The notes beneath the pieces are model-generated. The model saw only the letters and a list, made by a program, of their open reading frames with translations. It did not search any database and had not been told where the DNA came from. A stretch of DNA of 64,000 bases from Pantoea trifolii (lineage in GTDB: Bacteria > Pseudomonadota > Gammaproteobacteria > Enterobacterales > Enterobacteriaceae). Position 1 is the stretch's first letter. Every line of letters begins with the position of its first letter. The translations under genes were made by a program, and so were the position numbers. The DNA lies in the NCBI RefSeq assembly GCF_024506435.1, contig NZ_JANIET010000001.1, positions 1,364,001 through 1,428,000 of the forward strand, read 5' to 3'. Shown here piece by piece: positions 16,047-26,142 of this stretch.

Positions 16047-17204
16047 TCACGCTTTCGCTAACACGCTCTCCACCAACCGCTGCCAGAAGGTAATACCGAT
16101 CGGCAGCAGCTCATCATTAAAATCGTAATTCGCGTTATGCAGCGGGGCGGACGGCGTCGTGCCATCGGCACCGAGCCAGAAATAGGCGCCGGGACAGGCT
16201 TGCAGCATGCAGGCAAAATCTTCCGAAGCCATTGAAGGGTTCACCTGCCAATGCACCTGCGACTCGCCGAGCACATCAACCGCCACCGCACGTACCTGTT
16301 CGGCTTGCTCTGCATGGTTAGCGGTGACCGGATAACCGGGATACCAGTGAATCTCGCCGCTGACGCCAAACGGGCGCGGCAACGTAGTGACAAAATCCTC
16401 AATCAGACCGCGCACGCGATTGCGCACGTCGGTCTGCAAACATCGTACCGTGCCACGCAACACAATCTGCTCAGGAATAACGTTAATCGCTTCACCGCCG
16501 TGAATCTGCGTCACGCTCACCACCGCCGAAGCCAGCGGTGACAGACGACGCGACGGAATGGTTTGCAGCGCCAGAATCAGTTCGGCGGCGACCACCATTG
16601 GATCTGCACCACTTTCCGGCATCGCCGCATGGCAACTTTTACCGTGCAGCGTAATTTCAAACGAGTCGAGTGACGCCATCATCGCATCCGGGTTAACCGC
16701 CAGCGTGCCCACCGGCATGCCCGGCCAGTTATGCATGGCGTAAACCGCATCCATCGGGAAGCGCTGGAACAGACCTTCTTCCACCATCTTGCGCGCGCCA
16801 CCGAGATTCTCTTCGGCGGGCTGGAAGATGAAGTGAAGGGTGCCGCTGAAGTTACGCGTGGCCGCCAGCTGACAGGCCGCTGCCAGCAGAATCGAAGTGT
16901 GGCCATCGTGACCGCAGGCGTGCATGACGCCAGCTTTCTGCGACTTCCACTGCGGTGCACCTTTTTCGGTGATCGGCAGCGCATCCATATCGGCACGCAG
17001 GCCAATAACCGGTCCGGGGCCGTTCTCTAAGGTGCCGATGACGCCGGTGCCGGCTAAGCCACGAAACACCTGTAATCCGGCCTCGGTGAGTACCTTCGCG
17101 ACGAGCTCGCTGGTCTGCTGCTCCTGGTAACCCAGTTCAGGATGTTGGTGTAACTGACGACGCCAGTTGAGGGCGTTTTCCAGCAGTGCAGCAGGCAGGC
17201 TCAT
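16047..17204 (-). CDS. M20D-family amidohydrolase (hippurate-hydrolase/aminoacylase type)
   Basis: Zinc-dependent amidohydrolase of 385 residues in peptidase family M20D, which hydrolyses N-acyl amino acids. Metal-site motifs are visible: HQHPELGYQE near residue 19, ACGHDGHTSILL near residue 96, and the catalytic glutamate in FIFQPAEENLGGARKMVEEG near 130. The distal histidine ligand lies in the C-terminal SAPLHNANYDFND. The dimerisation domain lies in the middle. No signal peptide is present, so it is cytoplasmic. It lies downstream of hutU on the same strand but is separated by 277 bp with a repeat, so it is probably its own transcript. It may supply histidine or other amino acids from acylated forms; this is inference. 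Confidence 0.88.
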   Translation of the reverse strand: MSLPAALLENALNWRRQLHQHPELGYQEQQTSELVAKVLTEAGLQVFRGLAGTGVIGTLENGPGPVIGLRADMDALPITEKGAPQWKSQKAGVMHACGHDGHTSILLAAACQLAATRNFSGTLHFIFQPAEENLGGARKMVEEGLFQRFPMDAVYAMHNWPGMPVGTLAVNPDAMMASLDSFEITLHGKSCHAAMPESGADPMVVAAELILALQTIPSRRLSPLASAVVSVTQIHGGEAINVIPEQIVLRGTVRCLQTDVRNRVRGLIEDFVTTLPRPFGVSGEIHWYPGYPVTANHAEQAEQVRAVAVDVLGESQVHWQVNPSMASEDFACMLQACPGAYFWLGADGTTPSAPLHNANYDFNDELLPIGITFWQRLVESVLAKA

Positions 17205-17346
17205 AAGGTAAGGCTCTCCATTAGCAGCGTGAGCTGCAAAATAATGTATTTACTGTAGTGGCAAGCGCATAGCGGCGTCTATCGTGGAACGGAATGATTT
17301 GGCTATAGGGTATAGCGGAATGGAATATAGAAAGGGGCTCGATCGG

Positions 17347-17460
17347 CTCCTTCTCCCGCACGCGGGAGAAGGCTGGGATGAGGGGGAATGCGGCACAATG
17401 TTGAAAGATGCGCGCTGTCCCTCACCCTAACCCTCTCCCGCAGGCGGAAGAGGGGATCGA
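17347..17460. repeat. Intergenic palindromic repeat (CCTCACCCTAACCCTCTCCC type)
   Basis: Two hairpin modules: CCTTCTCCCGC-AC-GCGGGAGAAGG at 17349-17372, then a CCCTCACCCTAACCCTCTCCCGC stretch pairing with a partial complement near 17440-17456. Repeats of this type are widespread between genes in proteobacteria. It lies between the hutU 3' end and the M20 gene and may terminate or protect hut transcripts. Confidence 0.6.
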
Positions 17461-17481
17461 TCGGAGTGCGCGAGGTGAACG

Positions 17482-19170
17482 TTATTTTTGCATCGGCAGG
17501 TTTAAGCCGTGTTCCTGCGCGCAGCTTTGCGCTAATTGATAACCGGCATCCGCGTGACGCATTACGCCAGTGGCCGGATCGTTCCACAACACGCGGCCTA
17601 AGCGCGTATCGGCTTCTTTAGTGCCGTCACACACGATCACTACGCCGGAGTGCTGCGAGAAGCCCATACCAACGCCGCCGCCATGGTGCAGGCTGACCCA
17701 GGTCGCGCCGCCTGCGGTGTTCAGCAGGGCATTCAGCAGCGGCCAATCCGATACGGCATCCGAGCCATCCTTCATCGCTTCGGTTTCACGGTTCGGTGAC
17801 GCCACGGAACCGCAATCCAGATGATCGCGACCAATGACGATCGGCGCTTTTAGCTCGCCGTTGCGCACCATTTCGTTGAACGCCAGCGCCGCTTTGTGAC
17901 GCTCGCCCAGACCCAGCCAGCAGATACGCGCTGGTAAGCCCTGGAAGGCGATGCGCTCCTGCGCCATGTCGAGCCAGCGGTGCAGATTCTGGTGATCCGG
18001 GAACAGCTCTTTCAGCTTGGCATCGGTTTTGTAGATATCTTCCGGATCGCCTGACAGCGCCACCCAGCGGAACGGACCTTTGCCTTCGCAGAACAGCGGA
18101 CGAATATAGGCCGGCACAAAGCCTGGAAAATCAAAGGCATTTTTCACGCCTTCATCCAGCGCTACCTGACGGATGTTGTTGCCGTAATCCACGGTCGGGA
18201 CGCCCATGTGATGGAAGTCCAGCATCGCCTGTACATGCACCGCCATTGAGGCGCGTGCGGCTTTCTCCACCGCTTTCGGGTTGCTGACACGCTCGGCTTC
18301 CCAGCGCGCCACATCCCAACCGACCGGCAGATAACCGTTAATCGGATCGTGCGCCGAAGTTTGATCGGTGACGATATCCGGCTTCATGCCGCCCGCTTTG
18401 GCACGTTTCACCAGCTCCGGCACGATTTCAGCGGCGTTGCCCAGCAGGCCAACAGAAATGGCGCGCTTCTCTTTATTCGCCTGATCAATCAGCGCCAGTG
18501 CTTCGTCCAGCGTATAGGCTTTGTGATCGACGTAGCGAGTACGGATACGGAAATCGATGCGTGATTCCTGGCACTCAATCGCCAGCACGCTGGCACCGGC
18601 CAACACGCCCGCCAGCGGTTGTGCGCCGCCCATGCCACCCAAACCGGCGGTGAGGATCCAGCGGCCGCTGAGATTGCTGTCGTAATGCTGGCGACCGGCT
18701 TCGGCGAAGGTTTCAAAGGTACCTTGCACGATGCCCTGCGCACCGATGTAGATCCATGAACCGGCAGTCATCTGGCCGTACATCATCAGGCCTTTTTGAT
18801 CCAGCTCGTGGAAGTGATCCCAGTTGGCCCAATGTGGCACCAGATTCGAGTTAGCCAGCAGCACGCGCGGTGCATCAGCATGCGTGCGGAATATGCCCAC
18901 CGGTTTGCCGGACTGGATCAGCAATGTCTCTTCCGGCTGCAGCGCACGCAGCGAACGCAGAATCTGCTCGAAGCACTCCCAGTTTCGCGCGGCTTTACCG
19001 ATGCCGCCGTACACCACCAGATCTTCCGGGCGCTCTGCCACGTCAGGATCGAGGTTGTTCTGGATCATGCGGTAAGCCGCTTCAATCAACCAGTTGGCGC
19101 AGTGCAATTCATTACCGCGCGGCGCACGGATTTCACGGGCTACAGCCTGAGTCAAAGTTTCGCTCATCAT
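17482..19170 (-). CDS. hutU: Urocanate hydratase
   Basis: Cytoplasmic enzyme of 562 residues converting urocanate to 4-imidazolone-5-propionate with tightly bound NAD+. Family hallmarks include [13 protein letters not shown] near residue 53, [19 protein letters not shown] near 137, the NAD-binding [10 protein letters not shown] and, near the C-terminus, [16 protein letters not shown]. The cysteine and glycine-rich motif [18 protein letters not shown] is also present. Its start lies 7 nt after the hutH stop, so hutH-hutU form an operon reading leftward from the HutC-box region at 20741-20855. ATG 19170 and ATG 19167 are both possible. Length fits the family (about 555-560). Confidence 0.97.
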   Translation of the reverse strand: MMSETLTQAVAREIRAPRGNELHCANWLIEAAYRMIQNNLDPDVAERPEDLVVYGGIGKAARNWECFEQILRSLRALQPEETLLIQSGKPVGIFRTHADAPRVLLANSNLVPHWANWDHFHELDQKGLMMYGQMTAGSWIYIGAQGIVQGTFETFAEAGRQHYDSNLSGRWILTAGLGGMGGAQPLAGVLAGASVLAIECQESRIDFRIRTRYVDHKAYTLDEALALIDQANKEKRAISVGLLGNAAEIVPELVKRAKAGGMKPDIVTDQTSAHDPINGYLPVGWDVARWEAERVSNPKAVEKAARASMAVHVQAMLDFHHMGVPTVDYGNNIRQVALDEGVKNAFDFPGFVPAYIRPLFCEGKGPFRWVALSGDPEDIYKTDAKLKELFPDHQNLHRWLDMAQERIAFQGLPARICWLGLGERHKAALAFNEMVRNGELKAPIVIGRDHLDCGSVASPNRETEAMKDGSDAVSDWPLLNALLNTAGGATWVSLHHGGGVGMGFSQHSGVVIVCDGTKEADTRLGRVLWNDPATGVMRHADAGYQLAQSCAQEHGLNLPMQK

Positions 19171-19177
19171 CGATTCC

Positions 19178-20731
19178 TTAATTAACAGTCTTACGCTGGC
19201 TTGGCAGCAGCGCGGTAAGGGATTCAGGCCATGCGGATGCGCTGGCCCACAGACGCATGGATTCGATATCCGGCGCCAGTAAACGGTCGTGATCGAGGAA
19301 GGCCACGTTCTCGCGGATGCGGCTCATCTCCTGTTCCAGCGTCGGCGAGCTCTGCAGCGGACGATGGAAATCAATGCCTTGTGCAGCGGCCATCGCTTCA
19401 ATACCCACTACGGCGGCGGTGTTGAAGCACATGCTGCCGAGGCGGCGGGCTGCGTAGGTCGCCATCGAGACGTGATCTTCCTGGTTAGCGGAGGTCGGCA
19501 GGCTGTCAACGCTGCCAGGATGCGCCAGCGATTTGTTCTCAGACGCCAGCGCCGCCGCAGTGACCTGGGCGATCATAAAGCCGGAGTTAACGCCGCCATC
19601 ATTGACGAGGAACGGCGGCAAACCGGAGAGGCCGGTATCCAGCAGCAGCGCCAGACGACGCTCGGAGATCGCGCCGATTTCGGCAATCGCCAGTGCCAGA
19701 ATATCGGCGGCGAAGGCCACCGGCTCGGCGTGGAAGTTACCGCCGGAAATCACATCGCCGCTGTCGCTGAACACCAGCGGATTATCCGAGGCGGCGTTGG
19801 CTTCAATCTGTAATATGCGCGCGGCATGCGTCAGGTTATCCAGGCAGGCGCCCATCACCTGTGGCACGCAGCGAATCGAGTAGGGATCCTGCACGCGACC
19901 ACAGTTGGTGTGCGAGCTGAGGATTTCACTGCCGGATAATAAAGAGGAGACGGCGGCGGCAACGTTGATCTGTCCAACCTGACCCCGCGCTTCGTGAATA
20001 CGCGCATCGTAAGGTTTTACCGAGCCTTTAATCGCTTCCAGCGACAGCGCGCCGGCCATCAGGCCCGCCGCGAAAAGGTTTTCCGCTTCGAATAGACCGC
20101 GCAGCGCCAGCGCATTCGAGACCTGCGTGCCGTTGAGCAGCGCCAGACCTTCTTTAGGGCCCAACACAATCGGCTGCAGGCCAACGCGCGCTAAGCCTTC
20201 AGTAGCAGGAATTAATTCGCCCTCGACGCGCACCTGACCTTCGCCCAGCAGCATCAAGGAAAGATGTGCCAGCGGCGCCAGATCGCCTGACGCGCCCACC
20301 GAACCTTTCTCCGGGATGCATGGCATCACGCCCGCGTTGAACAGCGCCAGCAACGCTTCAATCAGTTCGATGCGCACGCCAGAGTGGCCGCGCGCCAGGC
20401 TGATAATTTTGGTGGCGACCACCAGCCGCGTCACATTATCCGGCAGCAAATCGCCGAGGCCAACGCTGTGCGACAGCACCAGATTGCGCTGCAGTTCTGC
20501 CAGCCGCGCCGAAGGGATTTGCGTCTGCGCCAGCTTGCCGAAACCGGTGTTGATGCCGTACACCACGTTGCCGGATGCGACGATGGCATCGACGGTTTCA
20601 TGGGCACGGGCAATCGCTGCGCGCGCGTCATCGGCCAACGTGAGCGTTACCTTGCTTTGATAAATACTGCGCAAGGTCGCGAGGTCCACTTCACCGGGAA
20701 CGAGGCGAATTTCCTGAACCGAACCTGACAT
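19178..20731 (-). CDS. hutH: Histidine ammonia-lyase
   Basis: First enzyme of histidine degradation (histidine to trans-urocanate plus ammonia), 517 residues. The electrophilic MIO cofactor would form from Ala147-Ser148-Gly149 in [14 protein letters not shown]. The other active-site blocks are intact: [10 protein letters not shown] (Tyr58), [26 protein letters not shown] with its tyrosine, and NQEDHVSM with the catalytic glutamate. It is the authentic HutH of this genome and a useful contrast to the MIO-less paralogue at 29259. It heads the leftward hutHU operon, preceded by HutC-type operators. Confidence 0.97.
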   Translation of the reverse strand: MSGSVQEIRLVPGEVDLATLRSIYQSKVTLTLADDARAAIARAHETVDAIVASGNVVYGINTGFGKLAQTQIPSARLAELQRNLVLSHSVGLGDLLPDNVTRLVVATKIISLARGHSGVRIELIEALLALFNAGVMPCIPEKGSVGASGDLAPLAHLSLMLLGEGQVRVEGELIPATEGLARVGLQPIVLGPKEGLALLNGTQVSNALALRGLFEAENLFAAGLMAGALSLEAIKGSVKPYDARIHEARGQVGQINVAAAVSSLLSGSEILSSHTNCGRVQDPYSIRCVPQVMGACLDNLTHAARILQIEANAASDNPLVFSDSGDVISGGNFHAEPVAFAADILALAIAEIGAISERRLALLLDTGLSGLPPFLVNDGGVNSGFMIAQVTAAALASENKSLAHPGSVDSLPTSANQEDHVSMATYAARRLGSMCFNTAAVVGIEAMAAAQGIDFHRPLQSSPTLEQEMSRIRENVAFLDHDRLLAPDIESMRLWASASAWPESLTALLPSQRKTVN

Positions 20732-20740
20732 AGTCTACTC

Positions 20741-20753
20741 CTGTCTATACAAG
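20741..20753. promoter_or_regulatory. HutC-type operator upstream of hutH
   Basis: CTGTCTATACAAG lies 10 bp upstream of the hutH start codon. It is one of six related TTGTMTATACAAG-like sites placed before every transcript of the hut region. Confidence 0.65.
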
Positions 20754-20841
20754 TGATCTGGCATGAATCGGACGCCGATATTTTGCGATGGGGCGGTCCG
20801 ATTTGCCGTGGATTGCGATGAGTGAAGCATAAGTGTCTAAT

Positions 20842-20855
20842 CTTGTCTATACAAG
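20842..20855. promoter_or_regulatory. HutC operator, strong site in the hutH-hutC divergent region
   Basis: CTTGTCTATACAAG is a near-perfect palindrome matching the known HutC recognition sequence TTGTATAGACAAG read on the other strand. It lies about 110 bp upstream of hutH, a likely promoter-proximal repressor site for the hutHU operon. Confidence 0.75.
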
Positions 20856-20987
20856 TAGCAAGCACTATGCCAGATTGTTCTTGTTCTGTGAAATGCGGCG
20901 CAAAGCGGTGAAACAGGCGCAACCGCAACGTGATTGCACCGCAATGGCACGAAAGCTGCACCAATGCTGGGCGGATTGCACAATTAG

Positions 20988-20999
20988 ATGTATATACAT
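20988..20999. promoter_or_regulatory. HutC-type operator upstream of hutC
   Basis: ATGTATATACAT is a perfect palindrome 51 bp before the hutC start at 21051. It has the same GTATATAC core as the sites at 23705 and 26062. Autoregulation of hutC is expected for this family. Confidence 0.6.
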
Positions 21000-21050
21000 T
21001 TACCGGCTGAGACAGTAAACTTTGGGCATTATTCTTCAAAGGAACAGGAA

Positions 21051-21806
21051 ATGGCGGAGCAAACAGCAGTAGCACAGCTGGCTGCGGCGATGGGCGATGA
21101 GCCTGCGCCGATTTACCAGCGGGTGAAGCAGGCAATCGTTAGCCAAATCCGTGAAGGCCACTGGAAAGCCAATCAGCGCGTGCCGTCTGAAAGTGAACTG
21201 GTGAACGAGCTGGGCGTCAGTCGCATGACCATTAATCGCGCGCTGCGTGAGCTCACCAGCGAAGGTTTTCTGGTGCGCATGCAGGGCGTAGGCACTTTTG
21301 TCGCTGAGATGAAGGGCTACACCGCGATGCTGGAAGTGCACAACATCGCCGATGAGATTGCGCAGCGCGGACATCGTCACAGCTGCAAGATTTTGTCGAT
21401 TGGGCAGATGAAGGCCGATCCCGAACAGGCGGCGGTGCTGGGATTATCTACCGGGCAAACGCTGTTCCATTCGCTGATTGTGCATTACGAAAACGATCTG
21501 CCGGTGCAGCTGGAAGATCGTTTGGTCAATCCGCTGGTGGCGCCGGATTATCTCAGTCAGGATTATCATCAGCTGACGCCGTACACCTATTTGATGCGCG
21601 TCGCCCCGCTGACCGCCGGTGAGCATATTGTTGAAGCGGTGCTGCCGGATCTGCGCCAGCGTAAGCATCTGGCGCTGGATGAACATGAGCCGTGCCTGTT
21701 GATTCGTCGTCAGACGTGGAGCGACAACAAGATTGTGACCTACGCGCGCCTGCTTTATCCAGGATCGCGCTATAAGTTGCTGGGTCGCTTTAGAGGACAC
21801 GGTTAA
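21051..21806 (+). CDS. hutC: Histidine utilisation repressor HutC (GntR family)
   Basis: GntR/HutC-type repressor of 251 residues. The winged HTH is at about residues 20-85, with the signature VPSESELVNELGVSRMTINRALRELTSEGFLVRMQGVGTFV. The C-terminal UTRA effector domain is expected to bind urocanate. The ATG at 21051 is preceded by AAAGGAACAGGAA; an upstream in-frame start within the operator region is not credible. Six operator-like palindromes in this window (20741, 20842, 20988, 23705, 25967, 26062) define its likely regulon: hutHU, hutC itself, hutFD, hutIG and the downstream ABC importer operon. Its 3' end overlaps hutD on the other strand by 17 bp. Confidence 0.94.
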   Translation: MAEQTAVAQLAAAMGDEPAPIYQRVKQAIVSQIREGHWKANQRVPSESELVNELGVSRMTINRALRELTSEGFLVRMQGVGTFVAEMKGYTAMLEVHNIADEIAQRGHRHSCKILSIGQMKADPEQAAVLGLSTGQTLFHSLIVHYENDLPVQLEDRLVNPLVAPDYLSQDYHQLTPYTYLMRVAPLTAGEHIVEAVLPDLRQRKHLALDEHEPCLLIRRQTWSDNKIVTYARLLYPGSRYKLLGRFRGHG

Positions 21807-22329
21807 GCTTGACAAATAACAGTCTGGCATCCGACGTTTGTGGTGCCAGCTGTAGCGTTTCATCCAGCCACCACATCCCCTGATCCACCGCCAGCATTTC
21901 TCCGGCCGATGTTTGCCATGTGCCCGCCACCACCCACGCCACGCCGTTTTCGCTGCTGACCGTTTTTTGCGCGATGCTCACCGCAGACCGCCAGCTGTCG
22001 CGCCGCGTCATGATATTGAAATCCTGACAGCTGCCAGAAATTTTAGCTTCAATCGCCCATTCACCGGGAAACGCCCATGGCTGCAGCGGGGTTAAGCGCT
22101 GCTGAGCCTGTTCACTCTCAAGTAAAACGCTGTCGCCATGCAGCAAGGTAATCACGCGGTCGATGCCGGGGAAGGGCGAAAACGGCCCGTCGGCGGAGAT
22201 GGTGGCGATGCTGGCGCGCCAGGCAAACTGTGCGTCGTCCGGCGGATAGCTGGCGATTTCCCGCGTTTCACCGCCGCCATTGCGCCAGCGGCTGACCGGA
22301 AGCTGGTCATAGGCAAAACGGGTTCTCAT
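21790..22329 (-). CDS. hutD: HutD family protein
   Basis: HutD/Ves-type cupin-fold protein of 179 residues, found in many hut operons. It has been proposed to act as a metabolic governor limiting hut flux. The conserved N-terminal pattern is clear (PVSRWRNGGGETREIASYP), followed by FAWRASIATISADGPFSPFPGIDR and the typical LQPWAFPGEWAIEAKISGSCQDFNIMTRR. Its ATG at 22329 overlaps the hutF stop (ATGA), so the two genes are translationally coupled. The stop at 21790 lies inside the 3' end of hutC on the opposite strand. A longer reading frame upstream runs inside hutF and is not used. Confidence 0.9.
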   Translation of the reverse strand: MRTRFAYDQLPVSRWRNGGGETREIASYPPDDAQFAWRASIATISADGPFSPFPGIDRVITLLHGDSVLLESEQAQQRLTPLQPWAFPGEWAIEAKISGSCQDFNIMTRRDSWRSAVSIAQKTVSSENGVAWVVAGTWQTSAGEMLAVDQGMWWLDETLQLAPQTSDARLLFVKLNRVL

Positions 22330-23681
22330 TGCAACGCCCTCATCGCCTCGGCGAAGTGGATCGCGGCGTGCTCTTCTGCCGCATGATGGCCTTCGCTGAT
22401 AACCTGTTTGCCCGCCACAAACACATCGCGGATCTGTTCGCGCTGTCCGCCAAACAGCCAGCGATTTAACAGCGATGCGCTGCTGACGCTGCTGAGAAAC
22501 GCGTCTTCTGCCAGCACCAGCCAATCGCCACGTTTGCCGATCGCCAGTTCACCCGCCGACAAACCACACGCCTGCGCGCCGCCCTGTGCGGCTTGCTGCC
22601 ACAGCAGATCGCCGACGGAAGGTTGATTGGGCAAGGTGATGCGGTTGCGACGACGATCGCGCAGTCGCTGACCGTACTCCAGCCAGCGCAGCTCTTCCAA
22701 TGCACTAAGCGATACATGGCTGTCGGAGCCAATGCCCCAGCGGCCGCCGCGCGCGATGTATTCCACCGCCGGGAAAATGCCGTCACCGAGATTGGCTTCG
22801 GTGGTCGGACACAAGCCCGCCACCGCGCCGCTCGCCGCCATGCGCTGAATTTCATCGTCATCAAGATGGGTAGCGTGAATCAAACACCAGCGCTGATCGA
22901 CCTTAAAGCGGTTGAGCAGCCAGGCCACCGGACGTTCGCCACTCCACGCAAGGCTGTCGTTAACCTCTTTCTCCTGCTCGGCGACGTGAATGTGCACCGG
23001 CACATCCTGCGGGCAGGCGGCTAAGACTTCATGCATCTGCGCTTCATTCACCGCGCGCAGCGAATGGAAGCAGATGCCATGATTAAGCAGCGGCTTATCC
23101 GCGCTCCAGCTTGCCACGCGCTGCTGCTGTTGCAGGTAGGCGTCGGTTTGCTGAATGAAACGGCGCTGGCCGTTGCTGGCCGGTTGCGAACCAAAACCGC
23201 TGTAGCTGTAGAGCACCGGCAGCAAGGTTTGGCCGATGCCTGCGTTCTCCGCCGCCGCCATCAGTGCCAGCTGCATGGCATCATCGGCGTAAGGTTTACC
23301 CTGTGGATCGTGGTGCAAATAGTGGAATTCCGCCACCTGGCTGTAGCCGCCTTTCAGCATGTCGATGTAGAGATGCGTTGCGATAGCGCCAACCTGCTCG
23401 GGCGACAGGCGCTGCACCATGCGGTACATCAAATCGCGCCATGTCCAGAAGCTGTCCTGCGGATCGCCTGCCACTTCGGCCAGTCCTGCCATCGCGCGCT
23501 GGAAGGCGTGTGAATGCAGATTCGCTATCGCTGGAATTACCGGTCCGGCAAGACGCGTGGCATCGCCGGGCTCGCTGTTGGGCGCGAGTTGTGTGATCTG
23601 TCCAGCTGCGTTGGTGGTCATCAGCACGCGCTCATGCCAGCCGTCGGCCAGCAGCGCGCGTGGGGCAAAATAGGTTGTCAT
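22326..23681 (-). CDS. hutF: Formimidoylglutamate deiminase
   Basis: Amidohydrolase-superfamily zinc enzyme of 451 residues that deiminates N-formimino-L-glutamate to N-formyl-L-glutamate plus ammonia. The metal-ligand motif [11 protein letters not shown] lies near residue 56. The substrate-side HxH region is [12 protein letters not shown] near 204, then [11 protein letters not shown], and the final aspartate is in [11 protein letters not shown]. With hutG it forms the five-step Pseudomonas-type pathway in place of formiminoglutamase. The ATG at 23681 gives the family length; longer frames extend across the divergent promoter. It is divergent from hutI, with a HutC-type operator between them. 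Confidence 0.95.
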   Translation of the reverse strand: MTTYFAPRALLADGWHERVLMTTNAAGQITQLAPNSEPGDATRLAGPVIPAIANLHSHAFQRAMAGLAEVAGDPQDSFWTWRDLMYRMVQRLSPEQVGAIATHLYIDMLKGGYSQVAEFHYLHHDPQGKPYADDAMQLALMAAAENAGIGQTLLPVLYSYSGFGSQPASNGQRRFIQQTDAYLQQQQRVASWSADKPLLNHGICFHSLRAVNEAQMHEVLAACPQDVPVHIHVAEQEKEVNDSLAWSGERPVAWLLNRFKVDQRWCLIHATHLDDDEIQRMAASGAVAGLCPTTEANLGDGIFPAVEYIARGGRWGIGSDSHVSLSALEELRWLEYGQRLRDRRRNRITLPNQPSVGDLLWQQAAQGGAQACGLSAGELAIGKRGDWLVLAEDAFLSSVSSASLLNRWLFGGQREQIRDVFVAGKQVISEGHHAAEEHAAIHFAEAMRALQ

Positions 23682-23704
23682 GGTTGATCCTGCATGGCGA
23701 AAGG

Positions 23705-23716
23705 TTGTATATACAT
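23705..23716. promoter_or_regulatory. HutC-type operator between hutF and hutI
   Basis: TTGTATATACAT, followed by a further ATACATAC half-site to 23724, lies in the 85-bp gap between the divergent hutF and hutI starts. One bound HutC dimer could repress both directions. Confidence 0.65.
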
Positions 23717-23766
23717 ATACATACTTTGAAGCCTGGTGTAAATCGCCGAACGCGAAGGGGAGTGGG

Positions 23767-24984
23767 ATGGCAGAAACAGAGCAGATCGACAGCCTGTGGC
23801 TGGGGGCCGACATCGTTACGATGCGTGACGGACACTACAATCTGATTGCCGACGGCGCGCTGGCGGTCGATCAGGGAAAACTGATTTGGGTGGGGCCGCG
23901 CAGAGAATGCCCGGCTTTTGCCGCGCGTGAACAGCACCAATTTTCCGGCGGCATCATCACGCCTGGTTTGGTGGATTGCCATACGCATCTGGTGTTTGGC
24001 GGCGATCGCAGCCAGGAGTTTGAGCAGCGTCTCAATGGCGTGAGCTATGCAGACATCGCTGCGCAGGGTGGCGGCATTCTCTCCACGGTGCGCGCCACCC
24101 GCGCCGCTTCCCAGCAAGAGCTGGTGGCAAGTGCGCGCTGGCGGCTGGATCGCCTGCTGGCGGAAGGCGTCACCACGGTGGAGATCAAATCCGGTTACGG
24201 TCTTGATGAAGCCAGCGAGCTGACCATGCTGCGCGCCATTCGTGAGCTGGCGGAAACGGTGCCCGCCGATGTGCAAGCTACTTGCCTGGCTGCGCACGGC
24301 TTCCCGCCGGAGTTTAAAGACAATCCGCAAGGCTGGATCGATATCATCTGCCAGCGCCTGCTGCCGCAGGTGAAAGCCGAAGGTTTGGCGGATGCGGTAG
24401 ATGCGTTTTGCGAGCATTTGGCCTTTTCTCCTGAGCAAGTTCGCACGGTCTTTGATGCAGCCAAAGCATTGGGCATGCCGGTGAAACTGCACGCCGAGCA
24501 GCTATCGGCGCTCGGCGGCGCGGCGCTGGCGGCGGGTTACGGTGCGCTCTCCGCCGATCATCTGGAATATGCTACCGAAGCCGACGCGCAGGCGATGGCG
24601 CAACACGGCACCGTTGCGGTGTTGCTGCCGGGCGCGTTTTATCTGTTGCGCGAAACCCAGCGTCCGCCGGTGGCGCTATTCCGTGAACACGGCGTGCCGA
24701 TGGCGCTGGCCAGCGATGCCAATCCGGGCACCTCACCGGCGCTGTCGCTGCGTTTGATGCTGAACATGGGCTGCACGCTGTTTGGTTTAACGCCGGAAGA
24801 GGCGTTGGCGGGCGTGACCTTGTGGGGCGCGAAAGCGCTGGGCTTACAGCACTCGCACGGTTCGCTGGAAGCGGGCAAGGTGGCGAATTTTGTTCACTGG
24901 CCGCTGGCGCGTCCGGCAGAGCTGGTTTACTGGCTGGGCGGCGAATTGCCGTGCCAGGTTATTTATCGTGGAGAAGCGCAATGA
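23767..24984 (+). CDS. hutI: Imidazolonepropionase
   Basis: Amidohydrolase-superfamily metal enzyme of 405 residues that opens the ring of 4-imidazolone-5-propionate to give N-formimino-L-glutamate. The metal HxH motif is in [15 protein letters not shown] near residue 70. The substrate-binding EIKSGYGLD is near 143, [12 protein letters not shown] near 240, and the final metal aspartate is in [12 protein letters not shown] near 317. The ATG at 23767 follows GAAGGGGAGTGGG and gives the standard family length. An upstream frame extends into the operator and is not used. Its stop overlaps the hutG start (ATGA). Confidence 0.96.
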   Translation: MAETEQIDSLWLGADIVTMRDGHYNLIADGALAVDQGKLIWVGPRRECPAFAAREQHQFSGGIITPGLVDCHTHLVFGGDRSQEFEQRLNGVSYADIAAQGGGILSTVRATRAASQQELVASARWRLDRLLAEGVTTVEIKSGYGLDEASELTMLRAIRELAETVPADVQATCLAAHGFPPEFKDNPQGWIDIICQRLLPQVKAEGLADAVDAFCEHLAFSPEQVRTVFDAAKALGMPVKLHAEQLSALGGAALAAGYGALSADHLEYATEADAQAMAQHGTVAVLLPGAFYLLRETQRPPVALFREHGVPMALASDANPGTSPALSLRLMLNMGCTLFGLTPEEALAGVTLWGAKALGLQHSHGSLEAGKVANFVHWPLARPAELVYWLGGELPCQVIYRGEAQ

Positions 24985-25772
24985 CACCTTTTCATTTCAC
25001 CGCCGGTAATGTTCCGCTGCTGGTCAGCATTCCGCACGCTGGTACGCAATTAACGCCGGAAGTGGATGCCGGTTTGAGCGACGCAGCGCGCGGCCTGCCG
25101 GATACCGACTGGCACTTGCCGCTGCTGTATGACTTTGTGCGCGATCTCGGTGCCAGCGTGTTGATTGGTCACTATTCGCGTTTTGTTATCGATCTCAATC
25201 GCCCAGCAGATAATCAGCCGCTCTACACCACGGCGACCACCGGCTTGTATCCGGAAACCTTGTTCGACGGCAGCCCAACTTTTGCTGCAGGTAAAACGCC
25301 GAGCGCCGAGGTGCGTCAGGGTTATCTGGAAAGCATCTGGCAGCCGTATCACCAGCAGCTGCAACAGGAGCTGGCGCGGCTGAAAGCGCAGTACGGTTAT
25401 GCGCTGCTGTTTGATGCACACTCGATCGCTTCGGTGATTCCGCGCCTGTTTGAGGGACGTTTGCCGGATCTCAACATCGGGACCAACGATGGTGCCAGTT
25501 GTTCAACGGCGGTGATTGAGGCGATTAAGCAAGTTTGCAGCGAGCAGCAAGAATACAGCTGGATCGCGAATGGGCGCTTTAAAGGTGGCTACATTACCCG
25601 CGCCTACGGGCAGCCGGAGCAGGGCGTGCAGGCGGTACAGCTGGAGCTGGCGCAGCTCAATTATATGGATGAAACTCCGCCGTTTGCCTGGCAGCAGGAT
25701 CGCGCTGCACAGCTGCAGAAGGTGCTGAAACCGCTGATGCAGGCGTTTCTTGCAGCGGGTAAACCTCAATAA
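24981..25772 (+). CDS. hutG: N-formylglutamate deformylase
   Basis: Zinc enzyme of 263 residues that hydrolyses N-formyl-L-glutamate to glutamate plus formate, the last step of the five-step hut pathway. Family motifs are SIPHAGTQL near residue 16, the aspartate-rich DTDWH near 40, VIDLNRPAD near 71, and [16 protein letters not shown] near 137. The glycine-rich [22 protein letters not shown], typical of HutG2, follows. The ATG at 24981 overlaps the hutI stop, so the two are coupled. A pair of inverted palindromic repeats follows within 12 bp of the stop and probably ends the transcript. Confidence 0.95.
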   Translation: MTPFHFTAGNVPLLVSIPHAGTQLTPEVDAGLSDAARGLPDTDWHLPLLYDFVRDLGASVLIGHYSRFVIDLNRPADNQPLYTTATTGLYPETLFDGSPTFAAGKTPSAEVRQGYLESIWQPYHQQLQQELARLKAQYGYALLFDAHSIASVIPRLFEGRLPDLNIGTNDGASCSTAVIEAIKQVCSEQQEYSWIANGRFKGGYITRAYGQPEQGVQAVQLELAQLNYMDETPPFAWQQDRAAQLQKVLKPLMQAFLAAGKPQ

Positions 25773-25783
25773 AAACCACCTTC

Positions 25784-25857
25784 GTAGGGTCGCCATTCAT
25801 GGCGACCAATTAACGCTGTACGTACATGTAGATGGTCGCCATGAATGGCGACCCTAC
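25784..25857. repeat. Inverted pair of 24-bp REP-like palindromes
   Basis: GTAGGGTCGCCATTCATGGCGACC at 25784-25807 is repeated in inverted orientation at 25834-25857. Together they can form either two small hairpins or one long stem. They lie just after hutG and may terminate or stabilise the hutIG transcript. Confidence 0.85.
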
Positions 25858-25966
25858 TGCACCATCGCAATGCATTCTCTGCTACATCACAGTGCAACAT
25901 TACGTCCATCCCGTGACAATCCCCCTGATTTTGCGGCTTTGCCGATTTGGCATAGCGCTTGCTAGG

Positions 25967-25978
25967 TTGTATGTACAA
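25967..25978. promoter_or_regulatory. HutC-type operator 1 upstream of the ABC importer operon
   Basis: TTGTATGTACAA is a perfect palindrome 165 bp upstream of the binding-protein gene at 26143. It lies in a 370-bp intergenic region (25773-26142) that otherwise holds the inverted repeat pair at 25784 and no credible small gene. Confidence 0.65.
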
Positions 25979-26061
25979 GTAAAGACCACGCAGCGATTAT
26001 CAATTTTTATACTGGCTGGCTCACAAAAAGCTTATGCCGGCAATGATCTGCCGCACGCTAA

Positions 26062-26075
26062 CTTGTATATACATG
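26062..26075. promoter_or_regulatory. HutC-type operator 2 upstream of the ABC importer operon
   Basis: CTTGTATATACATG lies 68 bp upstream of the binding-protein start, with the same core as the hutC and hutF/hutI sites. Two sites about 95 bp apart suggest looping or dual promoters. They tie the importer and HAL-like genes to the hut regulon. Confidence 0.65.
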
Positions 26076-26142
26076 AAAGGTCATCTGCAAATATTGCACA
26101 AGCAGAGACTGACAAACTCGATTAATAGCCAGGAGAAGCCGC

